From CAXBOO01 sp963977425 (GTDB lineage: Bacteria; Bacteroidota; Bacteroidia; Flavobacteriales_D; Luteibaculaceae): a stretch of DNA of 64,000 nucleotides. The stretch spans positions 62,001 through 126,000 of the forward strand of contig CAXBOO010000004.1 in the NCBI GenBank assembly GCA_963977425.1, in the 5' to 3' direction. Both the position numbers and the translations under genes were made by a program. The notes below the pieces were generated by a model, which saw nothing but the letters and a program-made list of their open reading frames with translations, searched no databases and had not been told where the DNA came from. Below are positions 33,280-41,972 of the stretch, piece by piece (the stretch's first letter is position 1; each line of letters starts with the position of its first letter).

Positions 33280-34005
33280 TTAAGAAGATTCTTCTTCTTT
33301 CTCAACTAGGTGTGGAATGACACTTTTTGCCCAATCGGGATGCTGTAGAGCGTCTTTTATATCGTGTTCTCCAATTTTTGTACGACGCAATGCTGTCATA
33401 ACTGCTTCTGTTTTCAAAGCATGTCCCACATCGCGTACCGCTGAGCGTACATAAGTGCCTTTGCTACAGTGTATGTCGAAATCGATAGCACTGCCACGCA
33501 TTTCGGTAATATCAAAAGCCGAAACTGAAATTTTGTTTTTCTTCAGTTCTACTTCTTTGCCTTCTCTTGCCAATTTGAAAGCCCTTCTGCCTTTGAATTT
33601 TTTTGCCGAAAACATCGGTGCCGATTGTTCGTATTCGCCTTCTAAGCTTTCGAAAGCAGCAGCAATTTCTTCAGTTGAATGAAGCGCGTAATCTTGTTTT
33701 GTAATAGGCTGTTCCAAATCGTACGAAGGAGAATGATACCCAAGATTAAGACTCCCCTTGTACTCTTTTGCCTGTTCTTGAAAAGAAACAATGTTTTTGG
33801 TTTGTTTGCCAACACACAATATCAACAAGCCTGTTGCCAATGGGTCTAAAGTACCAGCGTGGCCAATTTTTACTTTTTTCTGACGGCACAATTTCTTTAA
33901 ACGCCATTTAAAAAAGTTAACCACTTGAAACGAACTCCAGCCGTAAGGCTTATCGACAAGTAAAACAAATCCGTTTTCAGGAAGGGTATATTCTTTGTGT
34001 TGCAT
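33280..34005 (-). CDS. truB: tRNA pseudouridine(55) synthase
   Basis: 241 residues. The catalytic Asp lies in KIGHAGTLDPLATGLLI, and the family segment RRAFKLAREGKEVELKK is present. It makes pseudouridine 55 in the T-loop of tRNAs. The frame also allows a GTG two codons upstream; I chose the ATG at 34005. In this phylum truB commonly follows uppP, DUF3098 and ftsX, as here. The length is short because the C-terminal PUA domain is absent, which is usual for these bacteria. Confidence 0.95.
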   Translation of the reverse strand: MQHKEYTLPENGFVLLVDKPYGWSSFQVVNFFKWRLKKLCRQKKVKIGHAGTLDPLATGLLILCVGKQTKNIVSFQEQAKEYKGSLNLGYHSPSYDLEQPITKQDYALHSTEEIAAAFESLEGEYEQSAPMFSAKKFKGRRAFKLAREGKEVELKKNKISVSAFDITEMRGSAIDFDIHCSKGTYVRSAVRDVGHALKTEAVMTALRRTKIGEHDIKDALQHPDWAKSVIPHLVEKEEESS

Positions 34006-34062
34006 GCGCACGAAAAAGGGCTCTTTTAGTTCGTAACTATCACGAAGTAGAGCGTAAAATGA

Positions 34063-34875
34063 TTAAATAAAACTAAATATTAGGCCGATAACTCCAACCA
34101 AAGCACAATAGGCAGCAAAGCCATACAGTTTGAGTTTCTTAACCAAAGAAATCATCCATTTACAAGCCAATAGGCCTGTTGCGAATGCAAATACAAATGC
34201 TAACATGGTGTCGCCTGTTAAACTCAGTGCAGCAAAGTCGTTGGCCAAAATAGCTTCCAATACATCTTTGCCCACTTTGGCTAGAATAAGTGGCAGAACC
34301 ATTAGAAATGAAAACTTGGCAGCTTCTTCACGCTTTACACCCAATATCAAAGCAGAAGCAATGGTAGATCCCGATCGGCTAATGCCAGGGAGCAAGGCAA
34401 TGGCTTGTGCCAATCCAATTAAAAAAGCATTTTTAGTGTTCAGTTCACCTGTTTTGTCTTTGGCTTTTTGAGCGAAGAAAAGCAATGCACCAGTAAATAA
34501 AAGGCACAAGGAAACCAAGCCTATATTGCCGTAAAAGAACTCGTCTATTTCGTCTTCAAACAACAATCCCACGATACCTGCAGGCAGCATAGAAAGGGCA
34601 ATGAACCCAATGTATTTGAGCGAAGTTTTTTGTTCAGATTTGTTGCTAGAAAAACTGTCTTTGAAAATCTTGAAGATGCTTTTTCTGAAAAAAACAATGG
34701 TGCTTAAAGCCGTAGCCAAATGCAACCAAACAGTAAAGGCCAAACTTTCGTTGCCTTGAAATTCTATTCCGAGAATGGATTTCCCCAGTTCTAGGTGTCC
34801 ACTGCTGCTAACAGGCAAAAACTCGGTAAGCCCCTGAATTATGCCTAAAATTATGGCTTTAAGGGTTTCAGACAT
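34063..34875 (-). CDS. uppP: undecaprenyl-diphosphate phosphatase
   Basis: 270 residues, polytopic, with LTEFLPVSSSGHLELG (BacA motif 1) and PGISRSGSTIASAL (motif 2, catalytic Ser/Arg). It recycles the lipid carrier of cell-wall synthesis by removing one phosphate from undecaprenyl diphosphate, on the periplasmic side. Overproduction in other bacteria gives bacitracin resistance. It lies between the DUF3098 gene (three-base gap) and truB (57-base gap). Confidence 0.96.
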   Translation of the reverse strand: MSETLKAIILGIIQGLTEFLPVSSSGHLELGKSILGIEFQGNESLAFTVWLHLATALSTIVFFRKSIFKIFKDSFSSNKSEQKTSLKYIGFIALSMLPAGIVGLLFEDEIDEFFYGNIGLVSLCLLFTGALLFFAQKAKDKTGELNTKNAFLIGLAQAIALLPGISRSGSTIASALILGVKREEAAKFSFLMVLPLILAKVGKDVLEAILANDFAALSLTGDTMLAFVFAFATGLLACKWMISLVKKLKLYGFAAYCALVGVIGLIFSFI

Positions 34876-34878
34876 TGT

Positions 34879-35109
34879 CTAGTTTTTCGGTCGCTTAAGT
34901 ATGCCGTAAATGTTTACCATAAAGCCCAATAAAACGATAACTGGAGCCAAAGTAATGCGTCGGAATGAGAAAATTTCTTCGTTGAAAATATTAGGGTCTT
35001 CAACACGTCCACCACTCATTAAGGCAAAACCGATGATGATAAGAGCAACGCCTACACCAATGATCATGTAGTTTATTTTCTCTAATGCAAATTCACTTTT
35101 CTTTTCCAT
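34879..35109 (-). CDS. DUF3098 small membrane protein
   Basis: 76 residues with two membrane segments (about 12-33 and 51-70) around a polar loop. The segment ALMSGGRVEDPNIFNEEIFS is the DUF3098 signature. The function is unknown; the gene is nearly always next to ftsX and uppP in Bacteroidota, which suggests an envelope role. The frame extends to 35157 but overlaps the end of ftsX; ATG at 35109 is the better start, two bases from the ftsX stop. Confidence 0.88.
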   Translation of the reverse strand: MEKKSEFALEKINYMIIGVGVALIIIGFALMSGGRVEDPNIFNEEIFSFRRITLAPVIVLLGFMVNIYGILKRPKN

Positions 35110-35110
35110 A

Positions 35111-35986
35111 TCAATATAATTTTTCAGTGGTAAGGCGTATGTATTTCCTAACCGCAAAATAAGTAGCGAAGTACGAAATTAACATTCCTATGCCGACTAC
35201 ACCCATAAAAATGATGATAAAACTATCCGCATCGTTTTGCATGAAGAATCCGGGCATCTCATTTTTCAAAAACACCAACAATCCCATAATCAAACAAAAG
35301 GCCAACAAAGCCGAAACCAATCCTTGGTAAAAACTCTTGATGATGAAAGGCTTACGTATGAAGGCGTGAGTAGCTCCCACAAGTTTCATCGTGCGAATCA
35401 AAAATCGTTTTGAGAATATGGCCAATCGGATGGTGTTGTTTATCAATGCAATGCTGACCAATAGGAGTAATGCACTCAAACCCGCCAATATCACCGTTAC
35501 TTTTTTCACATTTTGGTTTACCAAACGGATCAAATCGGCATTGTAGTTTATCGATTCGATATGATTGACTGTTAATAAATCCTTTTCAATGTTTTCTATA
35601 GCAGAAGCAGAGGTAGAGTCTTCGATAAGAGAAATGTTGAACGATTCTGATAGAGGATTGAAATCTAAAAAGTCGATGAAGTTTTCTCCAATGCTTTCAG
35701 AAAGTTCCTTGGCTGCTGTTTCTTTCGATACATATGCCGTACTGCGCACATAGTTTTTCTCGAGCAAGGCTGTTTTTACCGCACTTACATCTTTGCTAGT
35801 AGCGCTAGCGTCTAGCAGTACTTGTAGTTGGATGTTTTCCCGCAACTCGGTCGACAGCTTTCTAGCATTGAGTAGCACCAAACCCAACACACCCAACATA
35901 AAGAGCACCAAAGTAATTCCTATGATCGTAGATAGGTATGAACTGCGTGTGCTTTGAGTTGCCAGTTTTTCGCCCGACTTTTGCAT
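35111..35986 (-). CDS. ftsX: cell-division ABC transporter permease-like protein FtsX
   Basis: 291 residues. An N-terminal membrane segment (about 18-42) is followed by a periplasmic loop of about 120 residues and three C-terminal membrane segments with the FtsX family sequence NNTIRLAIFSKRFLIRTMKLVGA. FtsX with the ATPase FtsE controls peptidoglycan hydrolases at division. ftsE is not in the window, as is common in this phylum where it is unlinked. First gene of the ftsX-DUF3098-uppP-truB group and divergent from hemW. Confidence 0.93.
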   Translation of the reverse strand: MQKSGEKLATQSTRSSYLSTIIGITLVLFMLGVLGLVLLNARKLSTELRENIQLQVLLDASATSKDVSAVKTALLEKNYVRSTAYVSKETAAKELSESIGENFIDFLDFNPLSESFNISLIEDSTSASAIENIEKDLLTVNHIESINYNADLIRLVNQNVKKVTVILAGLSALLLLVSIALINNTIRLAIFSKRFLIRTMKLVGATHAFIRKPFIIKSFYQGLVSALLAFCLIMGLLVFLKNEMPGFFMQNDADSFIIIFMGVVGIGMLISYFATYFAVRKYIRLTTEKLY

Positions 35987-36034
35987 GCGTTTGGTTTTTA
36001 AATCGTTTCTAAGCGCAATCTAAAACTTTCTTTT

Positions 36035-37156
36035 GTGGCAGGCATATACATTCATATACCCTTTTGTAAAAAAGCATGCAGTTATTGCAATTTCCATTTC
36101 AGTACATCGCTGGTATTAAAAGACCAAATGGTGGACAATCTTGCAAAAGAACTGACACTGCGCCGTGATTTTCTTTCAGAAAAAATAAGCACCATTTACT
36201 TTGGTGGCGGTACACCAAGTTTGCTTTCTGGAGCTGAAATTTCACGATTGATTAAAACGGCGGAAAGCCAATTTGATTGCAGTGATTTGCAAGAAATTAC
36301 GTTAGAATGCAATCCTGAAAACATCAACGAAGCGTATTTGTTGGAACTTAAAAATGCCGGAATTACCAGATTAAGTCTTGGTGTACAGAGTTTGAATGAA
36401 GCCGTACTTGCGAGTATGAATAGGAGCCATAATAGGCAGCAAGCCTTAGATTCTGTGGCTTTAATTGGAAAATACTTTGACAACTACACCATCGATTTGA
36501 TGTATGGATTGCCAGCCAGTTTGGGTGAACATAGCTTTCAAGACGATTTGACTTATTTCCTTGAAAAGGACACTCCTCATATTTCCTTGTACAATCTTAC
36601 CATTGAAGAGCAAACCAAATTGCATCATGATATTAGCAGTGGTAAAACTGAGGAGCCAAGCGAAGAACAAAGCAGGAAAGAATTTGAATTTGTAATTGCT
36701 TCTCTTGAAAAATATGGCTACCATCATTACGAAATATCGAATGCCGCTAAATCGGGTTTCGAATCCAAACACAACAGCGCTTATTGGAATTTTTCGCCTT
36801 ACCTAGGCATTGGTCCTGCAGCGCATAGTTTCGATGGCAAAGACCGATATGCCAACATTGCCAACAACCCATTGTACATCAAAAGTCTTGAGAAAAGCAA
36901 AATTCCTACAGAAAAAGAGAGTTTGACGGATAACGAAGCGTTCAACGAAATATTGATGCTGGGTTTGAGGCAGAAAAAGGGTGTGGATGTCCAAAGACTT
37001 AAAACTTACCCCGATTTGTACGTCAAAATGTTAGAAAGTAGAGCCTATAAAAATTATATTTTGAGTAAAGTGTTAAAATCCGAGTTAAATTCTTTGATAT
37101 TACAAAATGATGGGATATTTTTGGCTGACAAAATATGCAGCGATTTATTCGCTTAA
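36035..37156 (+). CDS. hemW: radical SAM heme chaperone HemW
   Basis: 373 residues from a GTG start (MAGIYIHIPF). Cys11, Cys15 and Cys18 (CKKACSYC) bind the [4Fe-4S] cluster with SAM. GGGTPSLL and the downstream NLTIEEQTKLH segment are typical of HemW, formerly annotated as oxygen-independent coproporphyrinogen oxidase. The phenylalanine replacing the fourth Cys position of true HemN after CSYC supports HemW, which inserts heme into partners. It overlaps none of the reliable neighbours; the Lrp gene starts 23 bases later. Confidence 0.92.
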   Translation: MAGIYIHIPFCKKACSYCNFHFSTSLVLKDQMVDNLAKELTLRRDFLSEKISTIYFGGGTPSLLSGAEISRLIKTAESQFDCSDLQEITLECNPENINEAYLLELKNAGITRLSLGVQSLNEAVLASMNRSHNRQQALDSVALIGKYFDNYTIDLMYGLPASLGEHSFQDDLTYFLEKDTPHISLYNLTIEEQTKLHHDISSGKTEEPSEEQSRKEFEFVIASLEKYGYHHYEISNAAKSGFESKHNSAYWNFSPYLGIGPAAHSFDGKDRYANIANNPLYIKSLEKSKIPTEKESLTDNEAFNEILMLGLRQKKGVDVQRLKTYPDLYVKMLESRAYKNYILSKVLKSELNSLILQNDGIFLADKICSDLFA

Positions 37157-37179
37157 ACCCTGTTTTAAAAACTACTACC

Positions 37180-37662
37180 ATGTCAATAAAAGCACCCAAA
37201 CTAGACGAAATCGATTTCAAAATCTTGAAAGTACTTCAAGAAGAAGGCAAAATTTCGAATTTAAATTTGTCTAAAAAAATTGGTTTATCACCAGCGCCAA
37301 CACTTGAAAGAGTAAAAAAGTTGGAGCAAAGTGGCGTGATCAATAGCTACCACGCTCAGTTGGATGAAATTGCTTTGGGTTTGAACTTGAATGCTTTGGT
37401 ACAAATTACTTTGGTGCGTCAATTACCCGATGCAGCAGAAAACTTTTTGAAACAAGCTTACAACATTCCAGAAGTAATGGAAGTGTATCAAGTGACGGGA
37501 AATTATGATTTCCATTTGCGTGTCATCACAAAAGATATACTTGATTTTGAGCGACTTATTCGCGAGGAGTTGAGTAAGATTGACGAGATAGCCAATTTGC
37601 AAACCATGGTGGTATTGCGTAAGCACAAGGCTTCGCACGTATTGCCATTGAAGTATGATTAA
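37180..37662 (+). CDS. Lrp/AsnC-family transcription regulator
   Basis: 160 residues. The N-terminal winged HTH (LDEIDFKILKVLQEEGKISN, then RVKKLEQSGVINSY) and the C-terminal RAM ligand-binding domain (about 75-155) have the normal length and order. Lrp-type proteins sense amino acids as octamers. The open frame begins at 37135 inside hemW, but ATG at 37180 gives the standard N-terminus. It overlaps the next gene by eight bases. The regulated genes cannot be told from context. Confidence 0.92.
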   Translation: MSIKAPKLDEIDFKILKVLQEEGKISNLNLSKKIGLSPAPTLERVKKLEQSGVINSYHAQLDEIALGLNLNALVQITLVRQLPDAAENFLKQAYNIPEVMEVYQVTGNYDFHLRVITKDILDFERLIREELSKIDEIANLQTMVVLRKHKASHVLPLKYD

Positions 37663-38002
37663 TCAAGAAGAATACCATAGTTATTGTTTGGCATTGCCTC
37701 ATACCGAGGCTTGTTTTCCTTTCAATGAATCTACTTTGGTATTCAAAGTGCATGGCAAAATGTTTGCCTTGGGCGATATTGAAAATTGGTCATTTTTGAA
37801 TCTTAAATGCGACCCAATAAAAGCGGAAGAATTAAGAGTCGAAAATGAAGGGATAAAACCCGCATACCACATGAACAAAAAACACTGGAACTCGGTGGAC
37901 GTAAAAGGCAAAGTGTCTCGAAAAGAAATTTTTGAGTTGATAGATCATAGTTACAAGCTTGTGTTTGCCTCGTTGCCAAAAAAACTACGCGATATAAAAT
38001 GA
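37655..38002 (+). CDS. MmcQ/YjbR-family DNA-binding-like protein
   Basis: 115 residues. The family pattern is visible: LPHTEACFPF, then KVHGKMFALGDIE and a late HWNSVDV. The fold is CyaY-like with a double-wing surface; DNA binding was proposed for YjbR, but the role is not known. It overlaps the Lrp gene by eight bases and the DUF502 gene by four, so it is coupled to both. Confidence 0.9.
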   Translation: MINQEEYHSYCLALPHTEACFPFNESTLVFKVHGKMFALGDIENWSFLNLKCDPIKAEELRVENEGIKPAYHMNKKHWNSVDVKGKVSRKEIFELIDHSYKLVFASLPKKLRDIK

Positions 38003-38565
38003 CGATAAAATCGATTTTTACAAAAGCATTTTATTACCTCTTGCGGGGTATGTTGCTTACGCTTCCGTTAGCACTTACGGTGTATTTAATCTATTTTTTC
38101 TTCACCACGATTGATGGTTTGTTGGGCTTCGAACAAGCAGGAATTGGTTTCTTGGTTACCATAGCTTTACTAACTTTTATTGGTTTTTTGGGAACAAGTT
38201 TCATTGCACGTCCGTTGATCAATTGGTTCAATAGTCTTTTGAAAAAATTGCCTTTGATCAAGACAATTTACGATGCCATTAAAGATTTACTTTCGGCATT
38301 TGTTGGGCAAAAAAAGAGTTTCAGCAAAGCCGTAATGGTCGATTTGGCCGGAAACGGAAATATGAAGCGTTTGGGCTTTATTACCGAAGAAGATTTGGCT
38401 TCTTATGGAATAGATTCTGATCATGTAGCGGTTTATTTTCCGCACTCGTACAACTTTAGTGGCAACTTATTTATTGTCCCAAAAAATAATGTAACTTTCA
38501 TTGATGCCAAACCAGCCGATTTGATGAAATTCATTGTATCAGCAGGTATATCAAAATCAGAATAA
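37999..38565 (+). CDS. DUF502 membrane protein
   Basis: 188 residues with two membrane segments (about 12-36 and 47-68) and a conserved soluble domain, whose KKLPLIKTIYDAIKDLLSAF segment is the DUF502 hallmark. Family members occur in plants (LIKE COV) and bacteria; the biochemical role is unknown. It is in a tight run with the Lrp and YjbR-like genes, and the next gene begins two bases after its stop. Confidence 0.9.
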   Translation: MTIKSIFTKAFYYLLRGMLLTLPLALTVYLIYFFFTTIDGLLGFEQAGIGFLVTIALLTFIGFLGTSFIARPLINWFNSLLKKLPLIKTIYDAIKDLLSAFVGQKKSFSKAVMVDLAGNGNMKRLGFITEEDLASYGIDSDHVAVYFPHSYNFSGNLFIVPKNNVTFIDAKPADLMKFIVSAGISKSE

Positions 38566-38567
38566 TT

Positions 38568-39191
38568 ATGAAAAAATTCCTTACCCTTAGTTTCGCGATA
38601 ATCACCTTAGGTCTTTGTGCACAAAGCAGTGTAGATGCTGGAAAAGTAGCTCTTAAAAATGTAGGTGGCGATGGTTTTAATTACACATTAACGACTACCG
38701 ATCAAAAAGAACAAGCGGCAGCAACCAAATCGTTTTTCAAAGAATTCAATGGGAAGTTTTCTGGCTCTAAAAACGGAAGTTTTACAATAGAAAATTTAAA
38801 CATGCCTTCAGTATGCGTTAACCCTGTTAAAATGGTTGGTGAGTGCAAAGAAAAAAGCGAAGGCACTTACAAATGCGGTGTAATATTCTTAGACGGAATT
38901 AGAAACATTACGAGTCAAGAAGACGGATATGCATCGGCGAAAGCTATGATGAAAACTTTCGTTGATAAAACCAATACAACCGCTAAAGCCAATCGTGTAG
39001 AAGAAGCTAAAGAGGAATTGGAAAAAGGCAGCAAAGAACTTGAAAAACTAGAAAAAACAATTGCTGGTCTAGAGAAAGAAATTGAAGACAATAAAAAGAG
39101 CTTAGAGGAGAATAAAAAATTGAAAGCTGAACAAGCTGAAGTAGTTAAAAGCTTGAGCTCTACCTACGAAAAACTGAAGGGTAGCCACTAA
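38568..39191 (+). CDS. secreted protein with C-terminal coiled coil
   Basis: 207 residues, unknown family. A signal peptide (about 1-18, ending LCAQ) precedes a small globular part with three cysteines (CVNPVKMVGECKE, KCGVIF). The last about 70 residues are a charged coiled coil (EEAKEELEKGSKELEKLEKT onward). It is probably periplasmic. It lies two bases after DUF502, and the EamA gene starts 14 bases later. Confidence 0.78.
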   Translation: MKKFLTLSFAIITLGLCAQSSVDAGKVALKNVGGDGFNYTLTTTDQKEQAAATKSFFKEFNGKFSGSKNGSFTIENLNMPSVCVNPVKMVGECKEKSEGTYKCGVIFLDGIRNITSQEDGYASAKAMMKTFVDKTNTTAKANRVEEAKEELEKGSKELEKLEKTIAGLEKEIEDNKKSLEENKKLKAEQAEVVKSLSSTYEKLKGSH

Positions 39192-39205
39192 ATATATTTG
39201 ATACT

Positions 39206-40093
39206 TTGCTCCAAAACACCCGTTCGAACGCTTTAGCACTTCTCCATTTTGTTGTCCTCCTTTTTGGGTTTACGGGCATTTTGGGAAAACTCATTAGCGT
39301 TTCATCGCTTGACTTGGTTTTTTATAGGATGGCTATTGCAGCCTTGGCGTTGTTGCTTTTTTGTTGGGCTACAAAACGATTAAAAGTTAGTAAAAAGCAT
39401 TTTTTTTACTTGCTAGGCATAGGTTTAATAGTGGCTTTGCATTGGGTTGCATTTTTCGAATCCATTAAACTAACCAATGTTTCATTAGCATTGGCTTGTT
39501 TGAGCAGCGCCTCGTTTTTTACGGCCATACTCGAACCCATTTTTCTGAAAAAGAAACTCAATCCTGTTGATTTAATTTTGGGCGTTTTTGTCATTTTGGG
39601 TGTTTCGTTGATGTTTCAAGTAGAGGCAGGAAACGTACTTGGAATTGTAGTAGCCCTTATATCAGCGTTATTGGCAGCTTTGTTTACAGTGCTCAACGCT
39701 AAAGCCTTTCATTATGCTCCGCCTAGTACCGTTTCTTTAGTAGAAATGTTGGGGGGATTCGTTGGCGTAACAGCCATGTTGTTGATATTTAAAGGCAAAT
39801 TGCCCGACCTGCCAAATGAGAGCGATACTTTTTGGTTGTTGATTTTGGGGGTATTGTGTACGGCATTTGCTTTTGTGGCTTCCATTCGAGTAATGCAACA
39901 TCTTAGTCCATTTACTGTGGCTTTGAGTGTGAATCTTGAACCTATTTATGCCATTTTTTTGGCTTTTATTATATTCAATGAACACCATGAACTAGGGCTT
40001 ACATTTTACGTAGGTGCTAGTCTTATATTTTTATCAGTTTTTGCCAAGCCGGTGATTAACTTTGTAACCAAACGAAAAAAGATTTCAGCATGA
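39206..40093 (+). CDS. EamA-family (DMT) transporter, second copy type
   Basis: 295 residues with ten membrane segments in two EamA halves. NVSLALACLSSASFFTAILEP in the first half and LSPFTVALSVNLEPIYAIFL in the second are typical family segments. The only start available in frame after the previous gene is TTG at 39206. Substrate is unknown. It overlaps ispG by four bases. It is not closely similar to the EamA protein at 28661. Confidence 0.88.
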   Translation: MLQNTRSNALALLHFVVLLFGFTGILGKLISVSSLDLVFYRMAIAALALLLFCWATKRLKVSKKHFFYLLGIGLIVALHWVAFFESIKLTNVSLALACLSSASFFTAILEPIFLKKKLNPVDLILGVFVILGVSLMFQVEAGNVLGIVVALISALLAALFTVLNAKAFHYAPPSTVSLVEMLGGFVGVTAMLLIFKGKLPDLPNESDTFWLLILGVLCTAFAFVASIRVMQHLSPFTVALSVNLEPIYAIFLAFIIFNEHHELGLTFYVGASLIFLSVFAKPVINFVTKRKKISA

Positions 40094-41958
40094 AACCCTA
40101 TTTAGACAGCTATAACAAATACAAACGCTTCCAAACAACAGAAGTGAACATAGGGTCTAAAACCATAGGAGGGAAAACACCCGTTTTATTGCAATCCATG
40201 ACCACAACCGATACCATGGATACAGAGGGAACCATAAATCAGTCGGTTACTATGATTGATGCAGGGTGCGAATTGGTTAGGATAACAGCGCCAAGTATCA
40301 AAGAAGCAGAAAATCTGAAAGCAATCAAAGCTGGTTTGGAAGCACTAGGCTACCATGAACCAATTGTCGCAGATATTCACTTTACTCCTAATGCAGCTAT
40401 GAAAGCAGCAGAGTATGTCGAGAAGATTCGTGTAAATCCAGGGAATTATGCTGACAAAAAGAAATTTGAAGAAATAGAATACACCGATGCTTCTTACCAA
40501 GAAGAATTGGATAGAATACGTGAAAAATTCACCCCTTTGGTTTTGAAATGCAAAGAGCTTGGACGAGCCATGCGCATAGGAACCAACCACGGATCTTTGT
40601 CCGACAGAATTATGAGTCGTTACGGCGATAGCCCTATGGGTATGGTAATGTCGGCTATAGAATTCATAGAAATTTGCCGCGACAACGATTACCATAGCTT
40701 GGTGCTTTCGATGAAGGCAAGCAATACCTTGGTGATGGTTCAAGCTTACCGATTATTGGTGTCTGAAATGAAAGACAGAGGGTACAGTTATCCAATTCAT
40801 TTGGGTGTAACCGAAGCTGGAGAAGGCGAAGACGGAAGGATAAAATCGGCTGTCGGAATTGGGGCTCTACTTTTAGAAGGAATTGGTGATACTGTAAGAG
40901 TGTCCTTAACCGAGGCTCCAGAAGCTGAAATTCCAGTAGCAGAAGCTTTGGTTAAAGTCTGCAAGCAAGAAAAGAAAAGTAAGGGAAAAGAGAATTCGAC
41001 TTTTTCTAATCACAATCCTTACGCTTATGCTCGTCACAAAAGTGTTGCTATAGGAAACATAGGTGGTGATAATGTACCCAGAATCATAGTTGATTTACCA
41101 GATAATACCCAAACTCAAGCGGCATTATTCAATATTGGCTACCGTTATGCCGCCCATCTAGACAAATGGAATATTGGCGATATGGCTTGCGATATGGTTT
41201 TCAGTGGCAATCAGCCTTTGCCATTTGCCGTTCCAGGAACGTTATTGCAAATTGGAATGGATATCCCGTTGCTTTCTGGAGAAGACGCTGCTATTGATGC
41301 ACCGCATATTTATTCATTTGCGCCATCAGCAACAGTCGAAGAAATTATAGAACATACCAATGCACACAGTTTGGTGCAAATAGAAGTTGCTTCTGCCGAT
41401 ACTTTTGCATCTGTTAAGCATCTTTTACTAGGCTTAAAAGAGGCTAATTTTCAGCAACCTTTAGGCTTTAGCATAGAAGCTAGAGGCGAAACGAAAGATG
41501 AGCAATCGCTTTATTTAAGTGCCTTTGCCGGAAGTTTATTGCTCGATGGATTTGGTGATTTTATATGGTTGAAAGCAAGCGAATTGAACCATGTGGAACA
41601 AAATCAATTGGCTTTTGGCATATTACAAGCTACTAGAACAAGAATCTCTAAAACAGAATATATATCCTGCCCATCGTGTGGTAGAACTTTGTTCGACCTG
41701 CAAGAAACCACAGCAAAAATTAGACAAGTAACCAACCATTTAAAAGGGGTTAAAATTGGTATTATGGGCTGTATTGTTAATGGCCCAGGCGAAATGGCTG
41801 ATGCCGACTTTGGTTATGTAGGAACAGGTCCAGGTAAAATATCATTGTACCGAGAAAAAGAAGTGGTTCAGAAAAATGTGCCAGAAGAACAAGCTGTTGA
41901 CGCCCTTGTAGAACTAATTAAAGAACACAATATGTGGACTGAAATTAGCGATATTTAA
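40090..41958 (+). CDS. ispG: 4-hydroxy-3-methylbut-2-enyl diphosphate synthase (long form)
   Basis: 622 residues. The TIM-barrel part opens with VLLQSMTTTDTMDTEG, and the C-terminal [4Fe-4S] domain has CPSCGRTLFDLQE (near 525) and GCIVNGPGEMADADFGYVG (near 560), giving three cluster cysteines. A large insertion domain between the two halves (about 270-500) makes this the long form seen in Bacteroidota, Chlamydiae and plants. It performs the sixth step of the MEP isoprenoid pathway, and ispD of the same pathway is at 49015. Confidence 0.96.
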   Translation: MKPYLDSYNKYKRFQTTEVNIGSKTIGGKTPVLLQSMTTTDTMDTEGTINQSVTMIDAGCELVRITAPSIKEAENLKAIKAGLEALGYHEPIVADIHFTPNAAMKAAEYVEKIRVNPGNYADKKKFEEIEYTDASYQEELDRIREKFTPLVLKCKELGRAMRIGTNHGSLSDRIMSRYGDSPMGMVMSAIEFIEICRDNDYHSLVLSMKASNTLVMVQAYRLLVSEMKDRGYSYPIHLGVTEAGEGEDGRIKSAVGIGALLLEGIGDTVRVSLTEAPEAEIPVAEALVKVCKQEKKSKGKENSTFSNHNPYAYARHKSVAIGNIGGDNVPRIIVDLPDNTQTQAALFNIGYRYAAHLDKWNIGDMACDMVFSGNQPLPFAVPGTLLQIGMDIPLLSGEDAAIDAPHIYSFAPSATVEEIIEHTNAHSLVQIEVASADTFASVKHLLLGLKEANFQQPLGFSIEARGETKDEQSLYLSAFAGSLLLDGFGDFIWLKASELNHVEQNQLAFGILQATRTRISKTEYISCPSCGRTLFDLQETTAKIRQVTNHLKGVKIGIMGCIVNGPGEMADADFGYVGTGPGKISLYREKEVVQKNVPEEQAVDALVELIKEHNMWTEISDI

Positions 41959-41972
41959 AATTAAAATACGCT